Shown here piece after piece: positions 40,969 through 49,939 of a stretch of DNA of 64,000 nt (position 1 is its first letter; each line of letters begins with the position of its first letter). A program made the position numbers and the translations under genes. The notes below the pieces were generated by a model. The model searched no databases and was not told the origin of the DNA. It worked only from the letters and a program-made list of their open reading frames with translations. The DNA comes from Bacillus pinisoli (GTDB lineage Bacteria > Bacillota > Bacilli > Bacillales > SA4), in NCBI RefSeq assembly GCF_023036475.1, contig NZ_JAJQKI010000006.1:124001-188000 (forward strand), read 5' to 3'.

Positions 40969-42201
40969 TTGAAGATGATAATGGATAATTGGAATAAAAT
41001 AGGATTGGTAAAACAAATAATTATAGGTTTATTCCTCGGTATTGTTTTAGCTTTATTAGTACCAGTAGGAGCAGCACCTGTTGTAATTTTTGGTTCGATA
41101 TTTGTTGGCGCATTGAAAGCAATTGCTCCTTTGTTAGTGTTCTTTTTGGTAATGTCGGCGATTGCTCAACATAAGAACCGCCATAAAACAAATATGAAAA
41201 CTGTTACGGTTCTTTATCTTTTAGGGACTTTTTTAGCGGCGTTAATTGCTGTCATTGCAAGCTTTATTTTTCCTGTAAGCTTAACTCTTGTTCAGGGAGC
41301 AGAAGGGTTAACTCCTCCTGGTGATGTTGTTGAGGTGCTAAAATCAGTACTCTTAAATATCGTCGATAATCCAGTTAAAGCCATTTATAATGCTAACTAT
41401 ATCGGAATATTAGCATGGGCTCTCCTTCTAGGTTTAGCTTTAAGACATGCTGCTGAAACGACTAAAACAATGATTGCGAATATATCAGATGCTGTTTCTA
41501 AATTAGTTACTTGGATCATTAAACTTGCTCCATTTGGAATAATGGGACTAGTATTTGAATCAATTACTACGAATGGTATAGGAGCGTTACTAAGCTACGG
41601 GAAACTCCTTGCGATTTTAATTGGATGTATGATCTTTGTATCACTAGTTGTGAATCCAATCTTAGTTTATGCTCTAATTAAACAAAATCCTTATCCATTA
41701 GTATTTAAGTGTCTAAAGGAAAGTGGTATGACAGCATTCTTTACTCGAAGCTCTGCTTCTAATATTCCGGTTAATATGAAGTTGTGTGAAGATCTTGGAT
41801 TAAATAAAGAAAGTTATTCAGTTTCAATCCCATTGGGTGCAACTATTAATATGGCAGGGGCAGCTGTTACGATTTCTGTTATGGCGCTTGCAGCTGTACA
41901 TACACTTGGGATTCAAGTCGACCTTACTACAGCCATTATCCTTAGTGTGTTGGCGGCTTTATCGGCTTGTGGTGCATCCGGAGTTGCAGGAGGATCTTTA
42001 TTGTTGATTCCACTAGCTTGTAGCTTGTTCGGGATTCCTGCAGATATCGCGATGCAAGTTGTAGGAGTCGGCTTTATAATTGGTGTGTTACAAGACTCTT
42101 TTGAAACGGCCCTTAACTCCTCTACAGATGTTCTTTTCACAGCAGCTGCTGAATTTAGGGAATGGCGCAACGAAGGTAAGGATATAACGATCAAAGGATA
42201 A
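40969..42201 (+). CDS. sstT: Serine/threonine:sodium symporter SstT
   Basis: A 410-residue dicarboxylate/amino acid:cation symporter (DAACS family). Helical hairpin 1 carries [16 protein letters not shown], the SstT-specific form, and the next helix has [18 protein letters not shown]; hairpin 2 reads [20 protein letters not shown]. It imports L-serine and L-threonine with Na+. TTG 40969 is the first candidate start, with GGGG upstream; the ATGs at codons 3 and 5 are alternatives. Its leader contains a possible attenuator. Confidence 0.92.
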   Translation: MKMIMDNWNKIGLVKQIIIGLFLGIVLALLVPVGAAPVVIFGSIFVGALKAIAPLLVFFLVMSAIAQHKNRHKTNMKTVTVLYLLGTFLAALIAVIASFIFPVSLTLVQGAEGLTPPGDVVEVLKSVLLNIVDNPVKAIYNANYIGILAWALLLGLALRHAAETTKTMIANISDAVSKLVTWIIKLAPFGIMGLVFESITTNGIGALLSYGKLLAILIGCMIFVSLVVNPILVYALIKQNPYPLVFKCLKESGMTAFFTRSSASNIPVNMKLCEDLGLNKESYSVSIPLGATINMAGAAVTISVMALAAVHTLGIQVDLTTAIILSVLAALSACGASGVAGGSLLLIPLACSLFGIPADIAMQVVGVGFIIGVLQDSFETALNSSTDVLFTAAAEFREWRNEGKDITIKG

Positions 42202-42254
42202 ATTTCTATATGTATGAATTTTAAAACTTTATAGTATCGATGGCTTGAATAACT

Positions 42255-42306
42255 AAGGTATGATCTAAGTAACTTTCTAAAGTGCTAATGATCATGCCTT
42301 TTTTTG
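42255..42306 (+). terminator. Terminator after sstT
   Basis: AAGGTATGATC pairs with GATCATGCCTT across a long loop, followed by TTTTT. Confidence 0.75.
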
Positions 42307-42339
42307 TGTGTAGTAATGAACTAGGAAAGGAGAATGGAG

Positions 42340-42663
42340 TTGAAGCTATTAATGAATATGCTTTTTCCTTTATTGTATTCTCACATTCTCCTACATTTAT
42401 TTGCGGTGGTCGAAGATGGAGTGTTGCATGGAAATCGTTTTGTTCCTTGGAGACAGATTCAATCATTCGTTTTTGTTCCGATTTATACACTCCATATGTA
42501 TTATGGTTATTCACAAGAAGTAAATGATAGATATGAATTAATATTGAAGAAACGCTTATTTACATTAAGTTGTATTGTTGCTTCAGAAGAGATGAAGGAA
42601 AGACTCACTCAAGCATTAAGTGAACAGGGGATAGCAAAAGAAGAAGTTGTACAAACGAATTGA
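42340..42663 (+). CDS. Small membrane-associated protein, DUF5673/PH-like
   Basis: A 107-residue protein. A hydrophobic N terminus is followed by EDGVLHGNRFVPWRQIQSF, a pattern of small bacterial PH-like domains (an -exGi...w..I..f- motif), then YELILKKRLFTLSCIVASEE. No catalytic residues. TTG 42340 has AAAGGAG at seven bases, whereas the ATG at 42334 is too close to the SD. Other frames over this stretch, on both strands, are rejected. Confidence 0.65.
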   Translation: MKLLMNMLFPLLYSHILLHLFAVVEDGVLHGNRFVPWRQIQSFVFVPIYTLHMYYGYSQEVNDRYELILKKRLFTLSCIVASEEMKERLTQALSEQGIAKEEVVQTN

Positions 42664-42670
42664 TTATAAT

Positions 42671-42704
42671 GAGGCAGACCTTAAAGGAATCTGTCTCTTT
42701 TTTG
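42671..42704 (+). terminator. Terminator
   Basis: GAGGCAGA pairs with TCTGTCTC, followed by TTTTTTG. Confidence 0.8.
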
Positions 42705-42811
42705 TTGTTAAAAGGAAGGTTTTGTCATTGACATAAATTTTACAATAATGTTACTCTGATTTAGTTGTTTACCATATTAGCAATTTAATAGGATAAAGGA
42801 TTTTGGAGTGA

Positions 42812-44137
42812 ATGATGATGAATGCAGTTTTAGTTTCAGTTATTTTATTATTAGTTCTTAGTCTAGCCCGTGTTCATGTTGTGGTGGCACTTGCAGTTGC
42901 CGCTTTAGCTGGTGGACTATTAGGTGGACTTGGATTAGAAGACACCATTTCAGTTTTTAGTGAAGGATTAGGAGGAAGTGCGACCGTTGCATTAAGCTAT
43001 GCACTTTTAGGTGCATTTGCGGTTGCTATTGCTAGAACAGGATTACCTGAAGCAATGGTAAACGGCGTAACAAAAATAGTTGGAAGAAAAAATGACTCAA
43101 AAAAGAAAAACTTATCGAAAGCATTAATTTTCTTTTTACTTACTATTATTGCTTGTTTCTCACAAAATGTGGTTCCCATCCACATTGCGTTTATACCGAT
43201 TTTAATTCCACCTATTTTAAAAATTTTGAATGAACTAGGTGTCGACCGACGAGCAATTGCGACGATGTTAACGTTTGGCTTGACAGCACCTTATATTTTT
43301 CTTCCGTATGGATTTGGCGCAATCTTTCATGGAATCATCGCCGATAACATGGCGCAAAATGGATTATCTGTGGAGCTTGCTTCCATTCCTAAGGCAATGC
43401 TACTTCCAACGGTAGGGCTAGTAGTTGGTTTACTTATTGCAGTGTTTTTCACTTATCGCAAGGATCGATATTATCAAAATAAAAACATTGTAGGTGCAGC
43501 AAAAGAAACGAAGGTTTACTCAATACGCTCCATTGTAATAGCTATTGCCTCAATTCTCGTTACATTAGTGGTTCAAACCGTATCTGATTCAATGATTGTT
43601 GCAGCGTTAGCTGGTTTAGTCATTCTATTAGGAAGTGGCTCTGTTAAATGGAGTGAAGCGGATGATGTCATTACTGATGGGATGAAAATGATGGCTTTCA
43701 TTTCCTTTGTCATGCTAACGGCTTCAGGTTTTGCTTCTGTTATTCGTGAGACTGGACATGTTGATTTATTAGTCTCGCAAACAGCAAATATGGTTGGAGA
43801 TAGTAAAGCAGCGGCGGCATTACTGATGTTAGGAATTGGTCTATTTATCACAATGGGAATCGGTTCATCATTTGCAACTATTCCGATTGTAGCAACTCTA
43901 CTTGTTCCGTTAGGATTAGAGGCTGGATTTTCTTCTCTAGCGATTATTGCTCTTATTGGAACAGCAGGTGCATTGGGTGATGCGGGCGCACCGGCGTCAG
44001 ATAGTACATTAGGACCGACAGCCGGATTAAACGCTGACGGTCAGCATAACCATATATGGGATACTTGTGTACCAACTTTCCTTCACTTTAATATTCCATT
44101 GTTTATCTTTGGTTGGGTTGCAGCAATGCTTTTATAA
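42812..44137 (+). CDS. Na+/H+ antiporter family (YuiF-like) transporter
   Basis: A 441-residue protein with about 12 helices of the NhaC/GntP-like ion transporter group; length and start match B. subtilis YuiF. Conserved stretches include ALSYALLGAFAVAIARTGLP, CFSQNVVPIHIAFIPILIPP and LGDAGAPASDSTLGPTAGLN. Probably an amino acid or sodium antiporter; substrate not assignable. Three consecutive or near ATGs (42812, 42815, 42818) follow GGAG, so the exact start is open. Monocistronic. Confidence 0.83.
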   Translation: MMMNAVLVSVILLLVLSLARVHVVVALAVAALAGGLLGGLGLEDTISVFSEGLGGSATVALSYALLGAFAVAIARTGLPEAMVNGVTKIVGRKNDSKKKNLSKALIFFLLTIIACFSQNVVPIHIAFIPILIPPILKILNELGVDRRAIATMLTFGLTAPYIFLPYGFGAIFHGIIADNMAQNGLSVELASIPKAMLLPTVGLVVGLLIAVFFTYRKDRYYQNKNIVGAAKETKVYSIRSIVIAIASILVTLVVQTVSDSMIVAALAGLVILLGSGSVKWSEADDVITDGMKMMAFISFVMLTASGFASVIRETGHVDLLVSQTANMVGDSKAAAALLMLGIGLFITMGIGSSFATIPIVATLLVPLGLEAGFSSLAIIALIGTAGALGDAGAPASDSTLGPTAGLNADGQHNHIWDTCVPTFLHFNIPLFIFGWVAAMLL

Positions 44138-44150
44138 TAAAACAAAAATA

Positions 44151-44182
44151 AACCTATTCACGAATATGTGATAGGTTTTATT
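44151..44182. terminator. Bidirectional terminator
   Basis: AACCTATTCAC pairs with GTGATAGGTT between the convergent antiporter and DUF202 genes. Confidence 0.75.
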
Positions 44183-44196
44183 TCATTTCCATAAAG

Positions 44197-44613
44197 CTAT
44201 TTAATATATTCCATAGACTTCATAGCCTTATTAGAACGGTAGTAACTGTAAAGCCCAAAAGATAAAACACCTGTCCCGATCACAATGGATACGTAGCTTG
44301 TTCTCTCTAAGAAAATATTTTGATCGAAGAATTCAATTAGAGCTGCAGCTGTAGCGAAAAAAGCTAGTGAAGTTCGTATAAAGGCCAATAACGTTCGTTG
44401 GTTGGCTAATTTCGTTCTTTCCATTCCTAATCGGGTTCGCTCCCATGCTAGTAATTCTTCCGGAGAGATAGAAATAATCTCATTTTGAGTAGAGGTTTTC
44501 GTATGTTGTGAGTTTTCTTTATTTTGTTGGATGATGTGTTGAAGTTGCTGAACAGACTCAATAGCCTCTTGTAATTTCTTTTGCTCCTGTAAAATTTTGA
44601 ACACACCTTTCAA
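44197..44613 (-). CDS. DUF202 membrane protein
   Basis: A 138-residue protein: N-terminal coiled coil (KKLQEAIESVQQLQHIIQQN), then WERTRLGMERTKLANQRTLLAFIRTSLAFFATAAAL, the DUF202 signature, and two to three membrane helices. The family occurs in YidH-like proteins and in the VTC polyphosphate complex; function here unknown. The start is uncertain: TTG 44613 has no clear SD, and a GTG three codons later follows AAAGG closely. Confidence 0.78.
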   Translation of the reverse strand: MKGVFKILQEQKKLQEAIESVQQLQHIIQQNKENSQHTKTSTQNEIISISPEELLAWERTRLGMERTKLANQRTLLAFIRTSLAFFATAAALIEFFDQNIFLERTSYVSIVIGTGVLSFGLYSYYRSNKAMKSMEYIK

Positions 44614-44747
44614 GATTGTATGATGAGTAATGTGTCAAAAGATAGATGACTTTATCATAACCCAAATATCGCTTTTTTATGCTGTCGTTTAGAACAACAT
44701 AAAACGGGGTAAATCAATCTCTAACACTTGTTAGGAGGGATTTACAA

Positions 44748-45041
44748 ATGGTTATGTATATTTCCATACTCATCATCCTAATCCTTTTAGTAGTGTGGAG
44801 AATTTGGAGCAAATCTATTTGGCAAACTGTTTTAGTTGTTTCGGACTATCACTCAGAAGATGAAGTAAGAGAAAAATATAACCAACTAGTAAAGAAACGT
44901 GTGCGATGTAAGCTTAAGACAGAAATGCAGAGTCCAGGGATAGCAAGGGTAGATGAAATGGGAGCGGGGCAACCTCAGCCTAAATGGAGAGTATTAAAAT
45001 TACTCGTTCATAAAAACGATGTAAACCAGATAAGTAAATAG
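44748..45041 (+). CDS. Small membrane-anchored protein, unknown
   Basis: A 97-residue protein with an N-terminal membrane helix (YISILIILILLVVWRIW) and a soluble domain of about 75 residues (VLVVSDYHSEDEVREKYNQL ... KWRVLKLLVHKNDVNQI). The soluble part looks like a small alpha-beta fold related to ferredoxin-like signal-transducing domains, but I cannot assign it. Strong SD TTAGGAGGG. Monocistronic with a good terminator. Confidence 0.65.
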   Translation: MVMYISILIILILLVVWRIWSKSIWQTVLVVSDYHSEDEVREKYNQLVKKRVRCKLKTEMQSPGIARVDEMGAGQPQPKWRVLKLLVHKNDVNQISK

Positions 45042-45051
45042 TTTAGCTTGG

Positions 45052-45087
45052 GGGAATAAGGATACTAGAAGCCTTATTCCCCTTTAC
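45052..45087 (+). terminator. Terminator
   Basis: GGGGGAATAAGG pairs with CCTTATTCCCC, followed by TTT. Confidence 0.85.
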
Positions 45088-45132
45088 TATTACAAGAGTT
45101 TTTCCTTAATTTTGGAAAAAACTAGCATGTAC

Positions 45133-45197
45133 ATGACATTTATCATAGTCTTCATTATGACATTTATGACTTATCGCATTTACCTAAATAGTATAAA
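45133..45197 (+). promoter_or_regulatory. Candidate DesR-controlled promoter of des
   Basis: ATGACATTTAT occurs twice (45133-45143 and 45157-45167), 24 bases apart, with TCAT half-sites between, so ATGA-N6-TCAT dyads can be drawn. A -10 (TATAAA, 45192-45197) follows with a poor -35, as expected for an activated promoter. In B. subtilis DesR~P binds a dyad at the same relative place upstream of des. Confidence 0.55.
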
Positions 45198-45259
45198 CTA
45201 CTTCTAGTGAATGCCGATCCCTTTCTATGGAATCTAGGCTTTAGAGGAGGAACTAATAC

Positions 45260-46327
45260 GTGAGTAAGTCAAGTATCGCTCAATTGAAAAAAGATGTTTC
45301 CCCATTCGAGGAAAGTAATACAAGAACAAGTATTATTCAAGTTATAAATACATTAGGACCATTAATTATCTTGTGGTACGTAGCCTATTTAAGTCTATCG
45401 GTATCATATTGGTTGACTCTTCCAATATTGATTGTAGCATCAGGTTTCTTAGTTCGAACTTTTATATTATTTCATGATTGCTGCCATCAATCTTTATTTA
45501 AGAACCGAAAGGTAAACGATATTCTCGGTACAATTACGGGTGTGCTTACATTAGTACCTTACCAACAGTGGAAGCATAGTCATTCTGTTCATCACGCAAC
45601 TAGTAGTAATCTAGATAAAAGAGGCACAGGAGATATGTGGCTTCTAACTGTAACTGAATATGCCGAAGCAACAGCTTGGACAAAATTCAGTTATCGTGTT
45701 TACCGAAATCCGATTGTGATGTTAGGAATCGGGCCGATTGCGACGTTTTTAATTCAATACCGCTTTAATCGTAAAGATGCAAGAAGAAAAGAACGGATCA
45801 ATACGTACATTACTAATGCATCAATCATTGGATTATATGGATTATTAAGCTTGCTAATTGGTTGGGAAGCCCTCGTGCTTATTCAGGGACCTATCTTTTT
45901 ATTCTCTGGTATGCTAGGGATTTGGTTATTTTACGTACAACATCAATTTGAAGATTCTTACTTTGAAAATGAAGATGAATGGAGTTATGTACAAGCTGCC
46001 GTAGAAGGAAGCTCATACTATAAGCTTCCAAAGGTACTTCAATGGATTACTGGTAATATTGGTTTTCACCATGTTCATCACTTAAGTCCAAGAGTTCCAA
46101 ACTATAACTTAGAGAAGGCTCATAATTCAACACCGCCACTTCAAAAGGCGACAACGATTACGATTGCGACAAGTTTTAAGTCGTTAAAATATCGTTTATG
46201 GGATGAGCAAACTAAGACCTTCATTAGCTTTAAGGAATTAAAAGATTATCTTCCTGTAAAAGATGAAGACGGTAATAGTATAATGGTTTCCATGAAAGCA
46301 GGAAGTCCAAGCCTTCAATCCAAATAA
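45260..46327 (+). CDS. des: Acyl-lipid fatty acid desaturase Des
   Basis: A 355-residue membrane desaturase that inserts a cis double bond into acyl chains of membrane lipids at low temperature. Three histidine boxes of the diiron site are present: HDCCHQS, HSVHH and HVHHL. Four main hydrophobic segments flank them. GTG start with SD GAGGAGG. It is followed by desK and desR, as in B. subtilis. Contains no cytochrome b5 domain, so ferredoxin or flavodoxin is the expected electron donor. Confidence 0.93.
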   Translation: MSKSSIAQLKKDVSPFEESNTRTSIIQVINTLGPLIILWYVAYLSLSVSYWLTLPILIVASGFLVRTFILFHDCCHQSLFKNRKVNDILGTITGVLTLVPYQQWKHSHSVHHATSSNLDKRGTGDMWLLTVTEYAEATAWTKFSYRVYRNPIVMLGIGPIATFLIQYRFNRKDARRKERINTYITNASIIGLYGLLSLLIGWEALVLIQGPIFLFSGMLGIWLFYVQHQFEDSYFENEDEWSYVQAAVEGSSYYKLPKVLQWITGNIGFHHVHHLSPRVPNYNLEKAHNSTPPLQKATTITIATSFKSLKYRLWDEQTKTFISFKELKDYLPVKDEDGNSIMVSMKAGSPSLQSK

Positions 46328-46425
46328 TTGAAACATGACCCCCATATCACTTGTGAAACAAGATGAATGGGGGTTTATGTGCTAAAATAAACAGAAGAAA
46401 AGCAAGAATGAAAGGAAGCGGCAAC

Positions 46426-47556
46426 ATGAAAAAATGGGGGAATGTCTTTAAAAGGAACACAGGTTTAAGTCCGTTTGTTTGGATTATTTTTTACATACTT
46501 CCTTTTTACTTTATCTTTCATTCATCCTCTACCTATGAAATAGCCTTTGGGATCGCGATGATTATCATGTTTTTTATTTGTTATGTGCTTTCGTTCGTTT
46601 CCAAAGGGTGGCTTGTCTATTTTTGGACGAGTCTAGAAATTGCGATATCAAGTGCGATGAGTTTACTCTTCGGCTATATTTATTTTTCTCTCTTTCTAGC
46701 TTTTCTGATTGGACATCTGAAAAATAAAATTGCTTTTTTTATCCTATATATCATCCTTTTAGTAAGTACGTTCGCAACTGTCAATTACGGATTTGTCACG
46801 GGAAATCGGGTTCTGATTACCCAATTGCCATTTGTTTTTATTAGTATTCTTGCAGTTATTATCTTACCAATTAGTACCTATAATAAAAATAAAGAAGATC
46901 TACTACAAGGAAAGCTTGAAGATGCAAATAAACGGATCTCGGAACTCGTGAAACTAGAGGAACGTCAACGAATTGCCCGTGATCTTCACGATACCTTAGG
47001 GCAAAAGCTATCCCTAATTGGTTTAAAGAGTGACCTTGCTAGCAAATTAATAACAAAGGATCCAAGTCGGGCCAAAAGTGAGATTTACGATGTTCAACAA
47101 ACAGCCAGAATTGCTTTAAAAGAAGTTCGTGAAATGGTTACACAAATGAGAGGAATTAAGCTTGAAGATGAAATTAACCATGTTAGACAAATTCTTGACG
47201 CTGCCGACATAAACTTTGTAATAGAAGGGAAGCCAAGACTCTCTAACATTTCACTAATCGTGGAAAATGTCCTTAGTATGTGTATTAAAGAAGCTGTAAC
47301 AAATATTGTCAAGCATAGCAAAGCCAGTACATGCACGCTGAAAATCGCTCCTTCTGTCAATGAACTTAAGGTAATGATTATAGATGATGGAATAGGTATT
47401 GAACATATAAACGAAGATTTCAAAGGGAACGGTTTGCAAGGGATGCTTGAACGCTTAGAATTTGTAAATGGAAGCTTATCAATAGAATCAAATAATGGAA
47501 CGTCTATCATTCTGAATGTTCCTTATACACATATTAACGAGGAGGTGACGAAATGA
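46426..47556 (+). CDS. desK: Membrane thermosensor histidine kinase DesK
   Basis: A 376-residue kinase/phosphatase sensing membrane thickness. Four to five helices occupy about 15-155; a coiled coil leads to the HisKA_3 domain with His188 in RIARDLHDTLGQKLSLIGL, the same residue number as in B. subtilis DesK. The ATPase domain has KEAVTNIVKHSKA and DDGIGI. ATG 46426 has AAAGGAAG upstream; the longer frame to 46363 is rejected. The end overlaps desR by four bases (ATGA). Confidence 0.93.
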   Translation: MKKWGNVFKRNTGLSPFVWIIFYILPFYFIFHSSSTYEIAFGIAMIIMFFICYVLSFVSKGWLVYFWTSLEIAISSAMSLLFGYIYFSLFLAFLIGHLKNKIAFFILYIILLVSTFATVNYGFVTGNRVLITQLPFVFISILAVIILPISTYNKNKEDLLQGKLEDANKRISELVKLEERQRIARDLHDTLGQKLSLIGLKSDLASKLITKDPSRAKSEIYDVQQTARIALKEVREMVTQMRGIKLEDEINHVRQILDAADINFVIEGKPRLSNISLIVENVLSMCIKEAVTNIVKHSKASTCTLKIAPSVNELKVMIIDDGIGIEHINEDFKGNGLQGMLERLEFVNGSLSIESNNGTSIILNVPYTHINEEVTK

Positions 47557-48152
47557 TTCGTATTGTCATTGCTGAAGATCAAGGTATGTTGCTTGGTGCA
47601 TTAGCTGCATTGATTGATTTGGAAGATGATATGGAAGTTGTCGGAAAAGCTGGTAATGGAGATGAAGCCGTTACGCTTGTTCATCAGTTGAAGCCAGATA
47701 TATGTATAATGGATATTGAAATGCCAGGGAGAAGTGGACTTGATGCTGCTGAAGAGTTAAAAGGATCTGGATGTAAGATTATGATTTTAACTACTTTTGC
47801 GAGATCCGGTTATTTTGAGAGAGCCGTTAAGGCAAATGTATTCGGATATATGTTAAAAGACAGTCCAAGTGAGGAATTGGCGAATTCAATCAGAAGTGTC
47901 ATGGAAGGTCGGAGAATTTACGCATCGGAGTTAATTGATGAAGCATATAGTCAAGAAAATCCCTTAACAGAACGTGAAAGTGCAGTCATTGAACTTATGG
48001 CTGAAGGGAAAAGTACAAAAGAAATAGCCAGTCAGTTATTTATCACGACTGGAACAGTACGTAATTACATATCTGTCATACTTGATAAGCTTGAAGTAAC
48101 AAACCGAATTGAAGCGATTAAGAGATTTAAGGAAAAAGGTTGGTTTAGGTAG
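47553..48152 (+). CDS. desR: NarL-family response regulator DesR
   Basis: A 199-residue regulator: receiver domain with acidic pocket (IAEDQ), phospho-acceptor Asp54 in CIMDIEMPG and switch Thr in ILTTFAR, then a LuxR-type helix-turn-helix (LTERESAVIELMAEGKSTKE). Activated by DesK, it turns on des. It overlaps desK by four bases, so the two are translationally coupled; a terminator follows. Confidence 0.94.
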   Translation: MIRIVIAEDQGMLLGALAALIDLEDDMEVVGKAGNGDEAVTLVHQLKPDICIMDIEMPGRSGLDAAEELKGSGCKIMILTTFARSGYFERAVKANVFGYMLKDSPSEELANSIRSVMEGRRIYASELIDEAYSQENPLTERESAVIELMAEGKSTKEIASQLFITTGTVRNYISVILDKLEVTNRIEAIKRFKEKGWFR

Positions 48153-48171
48153 ACTTTTTCATGATGTTATG

Positions 48172-48202
48172 ATGTTCCATCCAATAGGGTGGAGCATTTT
48201 TT
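48172..48202 (+). terminator. Terminator after desR
   Basis: ATGTTCCATCC pairs with GGTGGAGCAT (one bulge/G-T), followed by TTTTT. Confidence 0.8.
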
Positions 48203-48265
48203 AGATTGTATTAGTAGAAATGTTTAAAAAGGAAAAAATAGTATTTATTGAATATATATTATTTA

Positions 48266-48403
48266 GGCTGTGTTAAAGTACAGTGTTGATTTTTAGCAGA
48301 GTTTATTGAAGTGGAAGGACGCGAGACTCCTGTGGGCTCCCGGACTCGCCCACGGAAAGCGAGTGTCCTGGAACGAAAATCAACAACAAGGTTTTACAGA
48401 GCC
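48266..48403. mobile_element. Family-2 GC-rich MITE with perfect 8-bp target duplication
   Basis: A 138-bp element with ends GGCTGTGTTAAAG and (complement) GGCTCTGTAAAACC. ATTATTTA flanks both sides (48258-48265 and 48404-48411). Its core (GCGAGACTCCTGTGGGCTC, CTCGCCCACGGAAAGCGAG) is far more GC-rich than the surroundings and resembles a repeat widespread in Bacillus-type genomes. The reading frame that enters it from the GNAT gene is spurious. Confidence 0.9.
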
Positions 48404-48431
48404 ATTATTTAATACTTGGAGAGTGAGCCAC

Positions 48432-49358
48432 TTGAAAGTAAGCGAAAAGGCATATGTTGTTAGGAATTATATTGAGGATGATGCAAGTAAGATTGGAGAA
48501 TTTAATTTTATGGCGATGCTTGCCTATCAATATAACAAAGACTATGAGACAAGCAATATATTTTGTGCTGTAGATGTTGAGGGGCATGTTCTTGGAGTAG
48601 GCCATGTTGTACCTGATCAGACGTGGTACTTACTCAAAGAATCTAATCAACCAGAAGATTTTGTCTGTAAGTTAAATGTAGATCTTTCAATAAATGATCA
48701 TATTGCTAATAGCGAGATTGTCATAGATGATTTGTATGAAGCGCTACTAAAGAGGGCTAAACATTTGAGAGCAGGGTATCCATCCAACAAATTTAGTCTC
48801 AATCATGTGATAGAGTCAGATGATAGAGAAGAGATTGACTATTATCTTTCAAAAGGCTTCGTGACGAAGAGGAATCATCTTATTATGAAGAGGAATTTGA
48901 CTGAACCAATACCAACTTATGAGTTGCCAAATAATATAACGGTAAAGAATTGGAGAATGGATACTCCTGAGGAGCAAGAGCAATATCTTGCTGCAGAAGA
49001 TGCAGGAGACGAAATCGGGGGTGCGTGGAGCTTGAATCATCTTCGTTGGACTAAATCTGGGTCTGAATGGGATACATTTACGGCCTTTGCTGGAGATCAA
49101 GTTGTAGGGAGCGTGATGACTTGGGGACTGGGGGAAGAAAGAAGTGCAACGGAAAGTATATTTGTCCTACCAGAGTGGAGACGAAAAGGGATTGCGAAAG
49201 CTATAATTACGAAAGCACTAAAATTCTTAAGGGAAGAAAAGGGGAAAACGGAAGCAACTTTAGGTGTGTTCGGTGACAATGCAAAAGCGATAGCTTTATA
49301 TCAATCTCTTGGATACAGGATGCTTTCTATCAACATTGAGTTTGGTTTAGAGATATAA
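48432..49358 (+). CDS. GNAT N-acetyltransferase, tandem-domain
   Basis: A 308-residue protein. The C-terminal half is a clear GNAT domain with SIFVLPEWRRKGIAKAIITK (acetyl-CoA-binding R/Q-x-x-G-x-A loop) and GDNAKAIALYQSLGY. The N-terminal half (about 1-160) looks like a degenerate second acetyltransferase domain (VDVEGHVLGVGHVVPDQ). TTG 48432 has GGAGAG eight bases upstream. A longer open frame exists only because a MITE was inserted just upstream (48266-48403). Substrate unknown. Confidence 0.83.
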   Translation: MKVSEKAYVVRNYIEDDASKIGEFNFMAMLAYQYNKDYETSNIFCAVDVEGHVLGVGHVVPDQTWYLLKESNQPEDFVCKLNVDLSINDHIANSEIVIDDLYEALLKRAKHLRAGYPSNKFSLNHVIESDDREEIDYYLSKGFVTKRNHLIMKRNLTEPIPTYELPNNITVKNWRMDTPEEQEQYLAAEDAGDEIGGAWSLNHLRWTKSGSEWDTFTAFAGDQVVGSVMTWGLGEERSATESIFVLPEWRRKGIAKAIITKALKFLREEKGKTEATLGVFGDNAKAIALYQSLGYRMLSINIEFGLEI

Positions 49359-49405
49359 GTATAATGTATGGGAAGGAATACTATAGGTGACGGAAAGGAA
49401 GTCTA

Positions 49406-49900
49406 ATGAAACAAGATGCGAACTATTATATAGATCACTTAAAATTAATACCACATCCAGAAGGTGGTTTCTACAAAAGCACCTTTGCATCAGATATGTA
49501 TTCTTCTGTGCATGGGAAGGAACGTAGATTATACACAAGTATTTATTTTCTACTCCGTTCAAAAGATATTTCTCACCTGCATAGGCTAAAGTCAGATGAA
49601 CTATGGTACTTTCATGGAGGAAGTCCGCTAACTGTTCATATCATTAATGAGAGTGGCGAATATGAAGAAGAAAAGTTAGGACTTAATTTGGAAAAAGGAG
49701 AAGTTCCTCAAATCCTTGTTCCTAGGAATTGTATTTTTGGTTCATCTGTAATGGAACCAGATACATTCTCACTCGTGGGATGTATGGTATCTCCTGGTTT
49801 TGACTTTGAAGACTTTGAGTTGTTTACACAGGATGAGCTACTTAAGGATTATCCACAACATGAAGCAGTGATTAAAAAGCTTGCTTATAAAAACGCCTAG
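49406..49900 (+). CDS. Cupin domain protein, DUF985
   Basis: A 164-residue protein with the DUF985 cupin signature: LKLIPHPEGGFYKSTF, SIYFLLRSKDISHLHRLKSDELWYFHGGSPL, and VGCMVSPGFDFEDFELF. The cupin barrel has His and Glu residues able to bind metal or sugar ligand. Homologues are described as sugar-binding or of unknown enzymatic role. The start has GGAAAGGAAG. It follows the GNAT gene by 47 bases and may be cotranscribed. Confidence 0.87.
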   Translation: MKQDANYYIDHLKLIPHPEGGFYKSTFASDMYSSVHGKERRLYTSIYFLLRSKDISHLHRLKSDELWYFHGGSPLTVHIINESGEYEEEKLGLNLEKGEVPQILVPRNCIFGSSVMEPDTFSLVGCMVSPGFDFEDFELFTQDELLKDYPQHEAVIKKLAYKNA

Positions 49901-49933
49901 GGACTTTATAAAACTTCCCTAGGCGTTATCTTT
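49892..49933. terminator. Bidirectional terminator overlapping the cupin stop codon
   Basis: AACGCCTAGGGA pairs with TCCCTAGGCGTT, followed by ATCTTTTT. Confidence 0.85.
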
Positions 49934-49939
49934 TTATCG

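Noticed and set aside
42221-42527. Overlapping frames on both strands at the start of the DUF5673-like gene
   Set aside because: No SD and they conflict with the frame that has AAAGGAG and continues to 42663.
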